DNA of 64,000 nucleotides from Terriglobus roseus (GCF_900102185.1 NZ_LT629690.1:1922001-1986000); one strand, 5' to 3'; counted from the stretch's first letter, positions 20,064 to 28,599 are shown. Notes: generated by a model not told the origin, from the letters alone. Program-made: numbers and translations.

Positions 20064-21008
20064 ATGAAGATGCCCATCGCCCTTGCTTTTGCCGCAGTGC
20101 TTGCGGGCAATGCGTTTGCACAGCAGACCGGTGTGTCCAACCCGCCGGAGAGCGTGCAGGACATTCCTCAGGTCGCGCAGCCGGCTCCTGTTGCCGCAGC
20201 AGCACCTGCCGAAGCCGCGCCGCAGGCTAAGCCCTCGGCCGCAGAGGTCTACGGTGAGTACAAGCCCTATGGCGGAGCGCCAGTGCTGCGTCCGCGCACA
20301 CAGCAACCGGATCCCGATGCGGGCATTGTGACGGAAGTGGTGCGCCGTCCGAACGAACTTCCCCCCGGGACCTCGCTGCATATCACGTTAGAGAGCGCCA
20401 TCGACACCGTGTCGACAGAACCCAACACGCCGCTCCGGGCCCAACTGACCGAAAACATCCAGAATGACGGTCGTATCGTGATTCCGCAGGGTTCCATCGT
20501 GGAAGGCCGGGTTACCCAGGTTCGCGGTGGCAAACGTATCCGCGGTACCGCACTCATCCATCTTCAGATGGATACCGTCGTTCTGCCGGACGGCACACGG
20601 CTTCCCCTGCGCGCGCAGGTTGTCGACTCGGATCAGTTCGCTCACACACGTATTGATGACGAAGGAAACATCCTACGGAAAGACCACGTAGGCGGAACGC
20701 TCGCAGCCATGTCCCTGGCCACTGGTGGAGCGGCAGCAGCGGGTGGCGTCATTGCCGGTCCGGCTGGCGCATTGGTTGGAGCCGGTGTAGGCGCAGGGCT
20801 TGGCACAGTGGTGTGGCTGAAGCAGGATCGTCAGACGCATCTGCCCGAAGGTACGCAGCTGGTTCTTAGCCTGACAGAGCCTTTGGACCTCAGCCGCATG
20901 AACTTTGCGTCGGCTCCGGCACAGCCTGTTCCGTCGACACCCATGGCAGCAGCATCGCCAGTGGCGCCATCTGGAGTTTCGGAAACGGCTTTCGTTCCAA
21001 CCAACTAA
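20064..21008 (+). CDS. Exported glycine-zipper protein of unknown function
   Basis: The 314-residue protein has a signal peptide (MKMPIALAFAAVLAGNAFA) and a Pro/Ala-rich linker (about 30-70). A beta-rich domain (about 100-200, with GTSLHITLESAIDT, IVIPQGSIVEGRVTQV and LPLRAQVV) resembles TrbI/VirB10-like beta modules. A glycine-zipper segment (about 225-255, GGAAAAGGVIAGPAGALVG) could insert in or associate with membrane. No conjugation genes are near, so it is probably an envelope protein and not part of a secretion channel. The start was chosen on GAGGAG plus the signal peptide. Confidence 0.7.
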   Translation: MKMPIALAFAAVLAGNAFAQQTGVSNPPESVQDIPQVAQPAPVAAAAPAEAAPQAKPSAAEVYGEYKPYGGAPVLRPRTQQPDPDAGIVTEVVRRPNELPPGTSLHITLESAIDTVSTEPNTPLRAQLTENIQNDGRIVIPQGSIVEGRVTQVRGGKRIRGTALIHLQMDTVVLPDGTRLPLRAQVVDSDQFAHTRIDDEGNILRKDHVGGTLAAMSLATGGAAAAGGVIAGPAGALVGAGVGAGLGTVVWLKQDRQTHLPEGTQLVLSLTEPLDLSRMNFASAPAQPVPSTPMAAASPVAPSGVSETAFVPTN

Positions 21009-21017
21009 AGTCAGAAA

Positions 21018-21464
21018 TTACAGCGAGGCTTCCGAGTCCACTTCCATGCCGAAGCGCGAGAGTTCGCGCTTCTGCATGTTGTAGTCGATGAGGAAGCCTA
21101 CGCCGATGCACAGGTTGATGATGCCCGTTGCGGCCACGACCAACACTGGTCTGATCTGAAGAATCTCGTAGAGCAACAACCCGAAGACTCCAAGTCCGAC
21201 ACCACAAGCCAGCAAGATAAGAGCCGTACGACGCGCATTCGCCAGACTACGCAACGGGTCGCGCACCTTCTTCTCTTCGTCAACGGTCTGGGCCATCATG
21301 CGCTCAATGTCCGCAAGCGGCACCCCGCGCTGCAGCATAGCGATACGTTCCTGCGAGCGCAGTTCTTTGTTGCGAATCTCCGAATAAATACCGGCCACGC
21401 CAAGACCCAGAATCATCACGCAACCAGCAACGGGAACCACAAACGGACTATCGAAAGCATTCAT
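21018..21464 (-). CDS. Small membrane protein (DUF6249-like)
   Basis: The 148-residue protein has three hydrophobic segments (about residues 8-27, 82-102 and 107-126). A charged cytoplasmic stretch lies between the first two, containing QERIAMLQRGVPLADIERMM, a pattern seen in small DUF6249-type membrane proteins. The ATG has an AAGGAG Shine-Dalgarno. It is divergent from the ECF sigma factor, and the spacer carries an ECF-type promoter reading into each gene. This makes it a likely member of that sigma regulon. Confidence 0.75.
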   Translation of the reverse strand: MNAFDSPFVVPVAGCVMILGLGVAGIYSEIRNKELRSQERIAMLQRGVPLADIERMMAQTVDEEKKVRDPLRSLANARRTALILLACGVGLGVFGLLLYEILQIRPVLVVAATGIINLCIGVGFLIDYNMQKRELSRFGMEVDSEASL

Positions 21465-21488
21465 GGGTGTTTCTCCTTTTCGCCGGCG

Positions 21489-21517
21489 TTAGACTGAAGC
21501 GCGTCCCCTGAGTTTCA
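21489..21517 (-). promoter_or_regulatory. ECF-type promoter for the DUF6249-like gene
   Basis: On the minus strand TGAAACT (21517-21511) and GTCTAA (21494-21489) are 16 nt apart. This fits the GAAC-class -35 and GTC-class -10 of ECF sigma factors. Transcription would begin some 20 nt before the gene's ATG. It mirrors the plus-strand promoter at 21529-21557. Confidence 0.65.
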
Positions 21518-21535
21518 AAAATCTTTTCTGAAACT
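21511..21535. repeat. Inverted repeat AGTTTCA-N11-TGAAACT
   Basis: Perfect 7-bp arms at 21511-21517 and 21529-21535 are separated by 11 nt. Each arm is the -35 element of one of the two diverging ECF promoters, so the symmetry is explained by paired promoters and not by a repressor site. Confidence 0.8.
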
Positions 21536-21558
21536 TTCGCTATCCGGCACGGTCTTAC
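21529..21558 (+). promoter_or_regulatory. ECF-type promoter for the sigma factor gene
   Basis: TGAAACT (21529-21535), 16 nt, then GTCTTA (21552-21557). Spacing and sequence match the opposing promoter at 21489-21517. The predicted start of transcription falls at about 21563-21566, almost on the TTG start codon at 21565, so the mRNA may be leaderless. Confidence 0.65.
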
Positions 21559-21564
21559 CCTCTC

Positions 21565-22098
21565 TTGAACGATCAAGCCAGCTTCGAGCAGGTAGTCACG
21601 CAACATCAGGACATGGTGTTTCGTATGCTCGTCCGACTTACAGGATCGCGAGAGAACGTAGATGATCTGGCACAGGACGTCTTTCTCAGACTTTATCGCG
21701 CATTGCCATCGTTTCGTGGCGAGGCTCTTCTCACCACATATCTACACCGCATCGTCGTCAACGTGGCACAGGATGAATGGAAGCGGCGTAAACGGATTGA
21801 TCAGCGCCAGACTTCTATCTCGGACGAGACCAGCGGATGGGAAGATCGGCTGCATCATCCGTCGCCAAACGCTGAACAGGAGCTGGCAACGCGAGAACTG
21901 CAACTACGTGTCGAAGAAGAAATGGGCAAACTCAGCGCGGTCGAGCGCTCCATCCTTGTCCTCTATCATCAGGAGGAGCGAAGTTACCAACAAATAGCAG
22001 AGTCACTTCAGCTTCCTATAGGTACAGTCCGAACGCATCTGCACCGCGGCAGGAATAAGCTAAGAACAGCACTGGAACGGAAAGGAGGATGGCAATGA
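21565..22098 (+). CDS. ECF-subfamily RNA polymerase sigma factor
   Basis: The 177-residue protein has sigma region 2 (DMVFRMLVRLTGSRENVDDLAQDVFLRLYRAL through VNVAQDEWKRRKR). After an acidic linker comes region 4 (LSAVERSILVLYHQEERSYQQIAESLQLPIGTVRTHLHRGRNKL). Region 3 is absent, as in group IV factors. The only start fitting region 2 is the TTG at 21565. There is no good Shine-Dalgarno, and the promoter sits so close that the message may lack a leader. The stop overlaps the next start by ATGA, the usual sigma/anti-sigma arrangement. Confidence 0.9.
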   Translation: MNDQASFEQVVTQHQDMVFRMLVRLTGSRENVDDLAQDVFLRLYRALPSFRGEALLTTYLHRIVVNVAQDEWKRRKRIDQRQTSISDETSGWEDRLHHPSPNAEQELATRELQLRVEEEMGKLSAVERSILVLYHQEERSYQQIAESLQLPIGTVRTHLHRGRNKLRTALERKGGWQ

Positions 22099-22445
22099 CA
22101 ACACCCACGCAAGACCCGCAGGACGAGTTCAATGCCGCACTTCTCCGTGCCCTGGAAACTCCCCCACAGATGAGGGCGCCGCATGATTTCGCCGCACGCG
22201 TGATGGGACGTATTCCGCAAACACCAAAGGCGCGTCCACGTTTTGCGAACGCCGTTTTCACAGCGCCGGACTACGGTCGCAAGGCAATCTTTGTCGCGCT
22301 TGGATTGCTTCTGGTGCTTATGTTGGCCATCACGCCTGCAACCCGAACGTCCTCCACATGGATGACCTTTCAGATGGTGTTGCTTGCGCAATTCGGTGTT
22401 CTGGTTTTGTGGCTCGGCTTTAGTGGACGTTTCTCAAGGCAGTAA
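22095..22445 (+). CDS. Probable membrane anti-sigma factor partner
   Basis: The 116-residue protein has a ~60-residue cytoplasmic N-terminus (DEFNAALLRALETPPQMRAPHDFAARVMGRIP) followed by two membrane helices (about 66-84 and 89-106). No zinc-binding HxxxCxxC is visible, so it is not a ZAS-type anti-sigma factor. The role is inferred from its position: its ATG at 22095 overlaps the sigma stop by four bases, with AAAGGAGG at optimal distance. An ATG at 22089 touches the Shine-Dalgarno and is unlikely. The extracytoplasmic part is tiny, so a separate sensor may be needed. Confidence 0.7.
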   Translation: MTTPTQDPQDEFNAALLRALETPPQMRAPHDFAARVMGRIPQTPKARPRFANAVFTAPDYGRKAIFVALGLLLVLMLAITPATRTSSTWMTFQMVLLAQFGVLVLWLGFSGRFSRQ

Positions 22446-22460
22446 AGATATCCGGTTCCT

Positions 22461-24917
22461 TTAACGGGCCAACTGCCCCAGCAAGCGTTTCCAGGTCTTT
22501 GTGTTGCGCTTGAATATCTTCTTCAGATCATTCAGAATCAGCTCGAAATCACTGTTTCCCTGCAACTTAGCCCAGGCCGGATTCTTCGCGAACCACGGAT
22601 AATTCTCATTTCCCAGGTACACGGCACGACGCAGCCAGTGCAGCGCCTCGCCGGCCTCGCCATCCACCGCGAAATACGTAGCCAATCTATATGCCATTTC
22701 GCTATCGGCTTCGGCCGCGGCCATCGTCTCATCGACAATAAAAGTCGCTGCTTTCGTGCGATCCCCAAGCTGCACGTAACACATGGCAATTGTCGGAAAC
22801 ACAATGCGCATGGTGGCGTCTTCTGCAATCACCTCTTCCAGCGCGTCAATTGCTTCAGAGAGGCGTCCCAGCCGCATCAATTGATAGCCGCGCGAGATGC
22901 GCAGCAACGGCTGCTTAGGCTCCAGGGCGAGTCCCTTTTCCAGTTCCTCGTCGGCCAGTTCCAACTGATTCTGATACTGCAAAACGCGTGCGCGATGGTT
23001 GTAAATGACTGCGGCATCCGCGGGATTCTGCTGCAATGCGATGCCGAACTCACGCAATGCTTCGGAATATTGTCCATCGCTTCGCAGGGTCATACCCGCC
23101 ACGCGATGCACATTCCAGTCATTGCCCGCGGTCTGTAACAGATGAGCAATGCCGTGACGTGCGCTTTCCTTTTCACCGCGCGAGAGCAACATGTACACGC
23201 GATACAGGTTCGCTTCTACCGAAGCCGGATCCAGCGACAACGCCCTATCCAGGGCGCGGCGTGTCTCCAACAGATGCATCTGCCCGCCAAGCCCGTGCCG
23301 CGCATATTGCAGATGGGTCACACCCAGGCCGGTCCAGGCGGCTGCATAGGAAGGATCACGCAGCGTCACATCCTCAAACAGCTTGCGTGCGCGCTCCAGG
23401 TCTTCAAGCGCTCCCGTGCGCGACATGAAGGTACTCAACACCGCACGTGCCTGGAGGTACTCCTCGGAGACTTCTTCGTTCAACGAATGCGGATGATCCT
23501 GCTGGTTACGGCCTCCAATACGAACCGCTGCACTGCCGCGGAGCGCCCCGAAAATCTCCGTGCTGATCTCGTTCTGCACCGCAATCAGATCGAATGACTC
23601 GACGTTGATAGAACCGCCCGCACGAACAGCCTGCGCCGGAACGTCCAGCATCTGCCAGTTCAGGTCGAAACCGCTTTCACCCTTCAGAAAGCTTCCGGCC
23701 ACCACATACTGCACCAGCAGCTTTCGGCCAATGCTTAAGGGATCAAGCTGGCGCGCAGGAACATTCATCAGTGCGCTCGTGGGCCGAACCACCAGCGACT
23801 GCATCCGTGCCAGTCGCGCACTGATCGCGTCAGCCAACGCATGCCCGTATAGCGGCGCGGAAGAGGCTGGTCCCATGTTCACAAACGGCAGCACTACGAT
23901 CGTGTTTTGTTGTTCGTTGCCGCCACTTTCGCGGAATCGCTCAGCAAGCATCGAGAGGAAACCGGTTGACCGTTTCTCTTCTTCCGGCGTCTTGAAATCG
24001 AGTGAAGCTGACGCGGACATGCTCGCACTGGGCACTACCAGCGAATCCAGCTCATTCGCCTTAAGAATGGTGCGCAGACTCTCGCGCAACTCGGCAGCCG
24101 ACGCAAATCGTGCAGCTGGCTGTTTCTCAAGGCAATGCAGAATCGCGCTCTCAAGTTCTACTGGCGTATTCGGTGCAAGTTCGGTAATCGACGGCGGTTC
24201 CGCAAACTGAATTGCGCGGATGCTTTGAAAATCCGGAGCATCTGGCCGATGGAACGGATGCCGCCCCGTCAGCAACTCGTACAACACCACGCCTAGAGCA
24301 AAAATGTCGCTCTGCACCGAAGATTGGCCCGTAACGAACTGCTCCGGAGCCATATATGCCAGAGTGCCGCCACGAGCTGTGTACTTTGCATCCGGCGGAG
24401 GTGTCCGGGGATTCGATCGCGCTGGATCGAACTCAACATCTTCCATATTGATGCGTCGCGCCAGGCCGAAATCCAGAATCTTCACCAGACCGCCATCGGT
24501 CAGGATGGCGTTGGCGGGTTTCAGATCGCGATGGAAGATGCCAAGCGAGTGCGCCGCAGACAGGCCGTCAGCCATCTGGATACCAACAGACAACACCAGC
24601 TCGACCGACGCCGGTCCGCCCTCGATCAGCTTGTCCAGCGGTTTTCCGGGGACATACTGCATCACGATGTAGGCTTCGTCACCCGATTCGCCTACGTCAT
24701 AGATGGAACACACATTCGGGTGGTCAATGGCGGAGGCCAGCCGCGCCTCGCGCAGATAGGTTGTCCGCATCTGCTCTTCGGTCAACGCTCCGCGTTGCAG
24801 CAGCTTCAATACGACAGGCCGCTGCAGCTGCGTGTCGTTGGCCAGATAGACCACGCCACTTCCGCCAGCCCCAAGCTTTCGGACCAGCTCATAGTGTTCA
24901 ATGACGCGGTGCTTCAT
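22461..24917 (-). CDS. Serine/threonine protein kinase with TPR domain
   Basis: The 818-residue protein starts with a Hanks-type kinase domain (about 9-270). The glycine loop is GAGGSGVVY at 16-24, the ATP lysine K38, the catalytic HRDLKPAN at 129-136, then DFGLARR and APEQF. A TolB/CadC-like alpha-beta domain (about 340-470, TIVVLPFVNMG...YGHALADAISARL) and a run of about six TPR units to the C-terminus follow. No membrane helix is visible, so it is probably cytoplasmic. The architecture is common in Acidobacteriota. The neighbouring receiver-only regulator diverges from it. Confidence 0.92.
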   Translation of the reverse strand: MKHRVIEHYELVRKLGAGGSGVVYLANDTQLQRPVVLKLLQRGALTEEQMRTTYLREARLASAIDHPNVCSIYDVGESGDEAYIVMQYVPGKPLDKLIEGGPASVELVLSVGIQMADGLSAAHSLGIFHRDLKPANAILTDGGLVKILDFGLARRINMEDVEFDPARSNPRTPPPDAKYTARGGTLAYMAPEQFVTGQSSVQSDIFALGVVLYELLTGRHPFHRPDAPDFQSIRAIQFAEPPSITELAPNTPVELESAILHCLEKQPAARFASAAELRESLRTILKANELDSLVVPSASMSASASLDFKTPEEEKRSTGFLSMLAERFRESGGNEQQNTIVVLPFVNMGPASSAPLYGHALADAISARLARMQSLVVRPTSALMNVPARQLDPLSIGRKLLVQYVVAGSFLKGESGFDLNWQMLDVPAQAVRAGGSINVESFDLIAVQNEISTEIFGALRGSAAVRIGGRNQQDHPHSLNEEVSEEYLQARAVLSTFMSRTGALEDLERARKLFEDVTLRDPSYAAAWTGLGVTHLQYARHGLGGQMHLLETRRALDRALSLDPASVEANLYRVYMLLSRGEKESARHGIAHLLQTAGNDWNVHRVAGMTLRSDGQYSEALREFGIALQQNPADAAVIYNHRARVLQYQNQLELADEELEKGLALEPKQPLLRISRGYQLMRLGRLSEAIDALEEVIAEDATMRIVFPTIAMCYVQLGDRTKAATFIVDETMAAAEADSEMAYRLATYFAVDGEAGEALHWLRRAVYLGNENYPWFAKNPAWAKLQGNSDFELILNDLKKIFKRNTKTWKRLLGQLAR

Positions 24918-25321
24918 AGCCTCATTATCGCAAGGATGAGTGCGTTACATCGTGAAGAGCTAGATACATGCTCCGAGCGTTCCCTTTTCGGATTAATTCA
25001 GCAGGGCGATGAAGAGTATTAACTGAAACGACAACAGCTGCTCGTCAGGCGGAAAACCGCCCTGCCACAGGGTATCCGCGAAGATTCTTCCCACCCGCAG
25101 GAATTTATTCGCAGGCCGCATAAATCATTGCAACTGCCCGTTTTACTGGCAAAATGCCCCATTTTCCCTCTGGGCCTACCTTTTCATGCAGGAAAGCACC
25201 TGTAAAAATAACCCATTGCGGGGCTGCTGTTGTGGCAACATTGGCATCTGAAGTTGGAAATCTCCAGATACGCAGGCCAGTTCACAACAAGAGCAACTCC
25301 CGCAGAGGAATAGAAACATCG
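24918..25321. other. 404-nt divergent spacer between the kinase and response regulator genes
   Basis: No gene is supported. A short hairpin GGCGGAAAACCGCC lies at about 25056-25069 without a T-run. The regulator's reading frame stays open upstream to 25154 but lacks any family-like sequence there. The AGAGGA Shine-Dalgarno at about 25303 supports the start at 25322. Promoters for both genes are expected here but I cannot place them firmly. Confidence 0.4.
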
Positions 25322-25711
25322 ATGGAAGCAACTGTACTTCTGATTGACGACAACGCCATCCAGGCCGCCACGCGACAGACGATCCTCAAGCGCGCCGGGT
25401 ATTTCGTCATTCCCGTTCTGAACCCCCTGCGTGCGCTGCAACAGTTCCGTGACAACGATTTCCCCGCCGAAATTCAACTTGTCATCACTGACCACATCAT
25501 GCCCGGCATGAGTGGCGCCGAATTCGTCCGCGAACTCCGTACTCTCCAACCTGACCTACCGGTTTTGGTGATCAGCGGCCTGGAAGAAGCAGAGGAAGAG
25601 TATCGGGGACTCCATGTGACCTTCCGTTTGAAGCCTCTGCTGCCGGATAATCTACTCGCTTCCGTCGACCGGCTGGTCAACTGCCGGATACCGGAGCGGC
25701 AGCCCGCGTGA
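25322..25711 (+). CDS. Receiver-only response regulator
   Basis: The 129-residue protein is a lone receiver domain. It has the acidic pair D9-D10 in LLIDDN, the phospho-acceptor D57 in ITDHIMPGMSG, the switch Ser in VISGLEE, and the conserved Lys in FRLKPLLP. No output domain follows. Such proteins act as phosphate shuttles or by protein-protein contact. The start has AGAGGA upstream. No histidine kinase is nearby. The closest signalling gene is the divergent Ser/Thr kinase. Confidence 0.9.
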   Translation: MEATVLLIDDNAIQAATRQTILKRAGYFVIPVLNPLRALQQFRDNDFPAEIQLVITDHIMPGMSGAEFVRELRTLQPDLPVLVISGLEEAEEEYRGLHVTFRLKPLLPDNLLASVDRLVNCRIPERQPA

Positions 25712-25772
25712 CGTTTGCACCCGTTGTCACGCACCTGAGACAATGAACCTGCGCGCATAGCGCCGGACATCC

Positions 25773-27842
25773 ATGCCTCATCCCATGCCTACTTTCGGCA
25801 CCTTTGCGCTGCTTCTGGCGCTGTGCCTCGCTGCCTATACGTTTTTTGCGGGTAGCTTCGCTCTCTTCGCGATGGCCAAGGGGATGCAGCTTCGCATCTC
25901 GGCTGAGCGACTAAGCGAAACCGCTCGTCGTGCCGGCGTCGCCAGCTTTATTGCAGTGCTTTGCGCGGCCTTTGCCCTCGTCTGGGCAGCCTTCACCAAC
26001 GACTTTTCCGTCGAGTACATCCGCGAACACACAAACATCGCGCTGAACCCGATGTACAAGTTCTCCGCTCTTTGGAGCGGACAGGAAGGCTCGTTGCTGC
26101 TGTGGTCGTTCCTTCTGTCGGGATACGGCTTTGTGCTGCGCCTGCGTCATAAGACGGATGTCCGCCTATTCGCCTATGCGTCCACTATTCTTGCGGCGCC
26201 GCAGATTTTCTTCCTCGCTCTGCTGAACTTCGCAGCGGAACCCTTCTCGCTCACCAAAGGCCCCATCCCCGCCGATGGCAATGGTCTGAACCCACTGCTG
26301 CAATACGTGGAGATGGTGATCCATCCCCCCATGCTGTACCTGGGTTACGTGGGCTTCACCGTTCCGTTCGCCTTCGCACTTGGCGCGCTCATGATGCGCT
26401 ACCCCGGCGAAAAATGGATCCGCATCACCCGTCGCTGGACGCTTGTGACGTGGCTGTTCCTTACCGTGGGTATCTCTCTTGGTATGCACTGGGCTTATGC
26501 GGTGCTTGGATGGGGCGGCTACTGGGGATGGGACCCGGTTGAAAACGCATCGTTCCTTCCTTGGCTTACCGCCACGGCCTTCCTGCACTCGGTCATGATG
26601 CAGGAGAAGCGCGGCATGATGAAGAAGTGGAACGTGTGGCTCATCTTCCTCACGTTCATGCTGACCATCCTTGGAACCGATCTGACGCGCTCCGGCCTCG
26701 TCAGCAGCGTCCACGCGTTTGCGCAGAGCAGCATCGGTGACTGGTTCACTACATTCCTTTGCATCATCTTCGCGGTCTGCCTGTTCGTGTTCTTCCGCCA
26801 GAGCAGCCACCTTACTTCCGAACATAAGCTCGAATCAGTTGTAAGCCGCGAAAGCAGCTTCCTCTTCAACAACCTTGTTCTGTTGGTGGCCTGCTTCACC
26901 GTTCTCTTCGGAACACTCTTCCCGGTACTCAGCGAATATGTGCAGGGTTCGAAGGTCACTATGGGACCTCCGTTCTTCAATAAAGTCGCGGTGCCAATTG
27001 GTCTGTTCCTCCTCGTCCTCACTGGCATAGGACCGCTGCTGGCATGGCGCGCAACCTCGTTGCGATCCATCCGTCGCAACTTCATCCTTCCCTGCGTCGC
27101 TGTCATCGGCACAGCCATCATCCTGATGGCGACCGGTATGCATCCGTGGTCTGCATCGAAGGATGATCTCGAAGGCCAGCTTTACGCACTCGTCTGCTTC
27201 TCCATCGGAGCAGGTGTCATCGTTGCGATCGCAGCAGAGTTCCTGCGCGGAGCGAATGTTGTCCGCACGCAATCGGGCAAAAGCCTTCCCGCAGCCGTCT
27301 GGACACTGACGATGCGCAACAACCGCCGTTACGGTGGCTACATCGTCCACTTCGGCATTGTCATCCTCTTCATCGGGCTTGCGGGTGGTGCCTTCAATCA
27401 GCAGCATGAGATGGAGATGGGCTTTGGCGACTCGCTCACTATTGGCAACTACAAACTTGTCTGCCAGAGCTACACCGAAGACTCGAACCCGAACTACGAC
27501 ACCGACTTCGCCCTGCTCGATGTCTATCGCGGCGATAAGAAGATTGGCCAGATGACACCAGAGCGCCGCTTCTACACCGCGAGCCAGACGACATCAACCA
27601 TCGTCGCAATTCATTCCACGGTTTTGCGCGATCTGTATGTCATCTTTGAGGGGCGCAACAACGACACGAACAAGCCCATCATCAAGGTCTTCCTGAATCC
27701 GCTCGTAAGCTGGATCTGGGCGGGTGTGGCCATTGTGTTTGCCGGTACAGTGCTTGCCCTGTTGCCCGGCCTCCGCGCACAACTCAGCAACAAGCCAGCA
27801 CCGGCTGAGCCGCGTGAACTGGTAGCCGCGGGAGGCGACTGA
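25773..27842 (+). CDS. ccmF: Cytochrome c heme lyase subunit CcmF
   Basis: The 689-residue polytopic membrane protein has the tryptophan-rich heme-handling WWD motif (GWGGYWGWDPVENASFLPWL) and conserved His residues (VIHPPMLYLGYVG). At least a dozen membrane spans flank a C-terminal periplasmic domain. With CcmH and CcmI it forms the ligase that attaches heme covalently to apocytochrome c in system I. Its TGA overlaps the ccmH ATG (ATGA), so the two are translationally coupled. Confidence 0.95.
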   Translation: MPHPMPTFGTFALLLALCLAAYTFFAGSFALFAMAKGMQLRISAERLSETARRAGVASFIAVLCAAFALVWAAFTNDFSVEYIREHTNIALNPMYKFSALWSGQEGSLLLWSFLLSGYGFVLRLRHKTDVRLFAYASTILAAPQIFFLALLNFAAEPFSLTKGPIPADGNGLNPLLQYVEMVIHPPMLYLGYVGFTVPFAFALGALMMRYPGEKWIRITRRWTLVTWLFLTVGISLGMHWAYAVLGWGGYWGWDPVENASFLPWLTATAFLHSVMMQEKRGMMKKWNVWLIFLTFMLTILGTDLTRSGLVSSVHAFAQSSIGDWFTTFLCIIFAVCLFVFFRQSSHLTSEHKLESVVSRESSFLFNNLVLLVACFTVLFGTLFPVLSEYVQGSKVTMGPPFFNKVAVPIGLFLLVLTGIGPLLAWRATSLRSIRRNFILPCVAVIGTAIILMATGMHPWSASKDDLEGQLYALVCFSIGAGVIVAIAAEFLRGANVVRTQSGKSLPAAVWTLTMRNNRRYGGYIVHFGIVILFIGLAGGAFNQQHEMEMGFGDSLTIGNYKLVCQSYTEDSNPNYDTDFALLDVYRGDKKIGQMTPERRFYTASQTTSTIVAIHSTVLRDLYVIFEGRNNDTNKPIIKVFLNPLVSWIWAGVAIVFAGTVLALLPGLRAQLSNKPAPAEPRELVAAGGD

Positions 27843-28324
27843 TGCGCAATCTATTACGCAATCGTGTCCTGCAGATGGTGTTCGTTTTCACCATTGCACT
27901 TGCAACCATTGGCGCAGGCAGCACCGATGAGAAGTTCTCTTCCATCGGCCACAAGATGATGTGTGTCTGCGGCTGCGGACAGATTCTGCTGGAGTGCAAC
28001 CACGTTGGCTGCCCTGATAGCGACCGCATGATCAAGGAGCTTCGTGCGCAGGTAGCGTCAGGCGGTAGTGACACCAGCATTTTCAATTGGTTCACCGCCA
28101 AGTACGGCCCTACGGTTCTCGCAGCGCCCATCCGGGGTGGATTTGATAACGCGGCATGGATCACACCCGTTGTCGTTTTCATCCTCGCGCTTGGCGGCAC
28201 GGCTTTGCTCGTGCGCCGCTGGAAGGGCCGTCACATGATCGCCGTTGCTGGCGCGCCTTCTATCCCCTACAGCCCGGACAATGACGCTGTGCGCGAGCGC
28301 ATCCGCCGCGAGACGGAGTACTAA
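27842..28324 (+). CDS. ccmH: Cytochrome c biogenesis thiol protein CcmH
   Basis: The 160-residue membrane protein has an N-terminal hydrophobic stretch and a cysteine motif in KMMCVCGCGQILLECNHVGC, the counterpart of the LRCxxC of CcmH/NrfF. A second membrane helix (about 105-123, ITPVVVFILALGGTALLV) is followed by a basic tail. It reduces or holds the heme-binding cysteines of apocytochrome c in the periplasm. It is coupled to ccmF by a 4-nt overlap and followed 4 nt later by a CcmI-like gene. Confidence 0.92.
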   Translation: MRNLLRNRVLQMVFVFTIALATIGAGSTDEKFSSIGHKMMCVCGCGQILLECNHVGCPDSDRMIKELRAQVASGGSDTSIFNWFTAKYGPTVLAAPIRGGFDNAAWITPVVVFILALGGTALLVRRWKGRHMIAVAGAPSIPYSPDNDAVRERIRRETEY

Positions 28325-28328
28325 CCCC

Positions 28329-28595
28329 ATGGCATACGTCGCCTGCATTGCACTTCTTGTTGGAGCCTTCGCTTACACCTTCTGGCCGGAGAAGAATCCC
28401 TTCGTCCAGCGCTCCGCATCGCGCATAGACTTCCTCCGCGAACGCCGCGAATCCATCTTCGCCAACTTGCGCGACCTCAACTTCGAATACAAAGCCGGCA
28501 AGTATCCGGAAGAGGATTACGCTACCCAACGCGCTATGTTGGAAGACGAAGCGGCCACTATTGTCCGCGAAATCGACACACTCGAACGCGTCTGA
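28329..28595 (+). CDS. Short CcmI-like cytochrome c biogenesis protein
   Basis: The 88-residue protein has an N-terminal membrane helix (AYVACIALLVGAFAYTFWP) and a coiled-coil-prone cytoplasmic part. Its pattern (REIFANLRDLNFEYKAGKYPEEDY-like, then LEDEAATIVREIDTLE) is that of the N-terminal module of CcmI/CycH. The periplasmic TPR domain of full CcmI is missing, so apocytochrome binding must come from elsewhere. Last gene of the ccmFH operon, with a terminator 5 nt downstream. Confidence 0.8.
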   Translation: MAYVACIALLVGAFAYTFWPEKNPFVQRSASRIDFLRERRESIFANLRDLNFEYKAGKYPEEDYATQRAMLEDEAATIVREIDTLERV

Positions 28596-28599
28596 TTGG

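Noticed and set aside
25050-25075. Terminator or riboswitch in the spacer upstream of the response regulator
   Set aside because: Only a 5-bp GGCGG/CCGCC hairpin is visible, without a T-run or any known aptamer core.
25140-25250. Sigma-54 promoter from TGGC-containing stretches
   Set aside because: The GG and GC pairs are not 10 nt apart in any of the TGGC sites there.
25154-25321. N-terminal extension of the response regulator by 56 residues
   Set aside because: Receiver domains begin just before LLIDDN, and AGAGGA fits the start at 25322.
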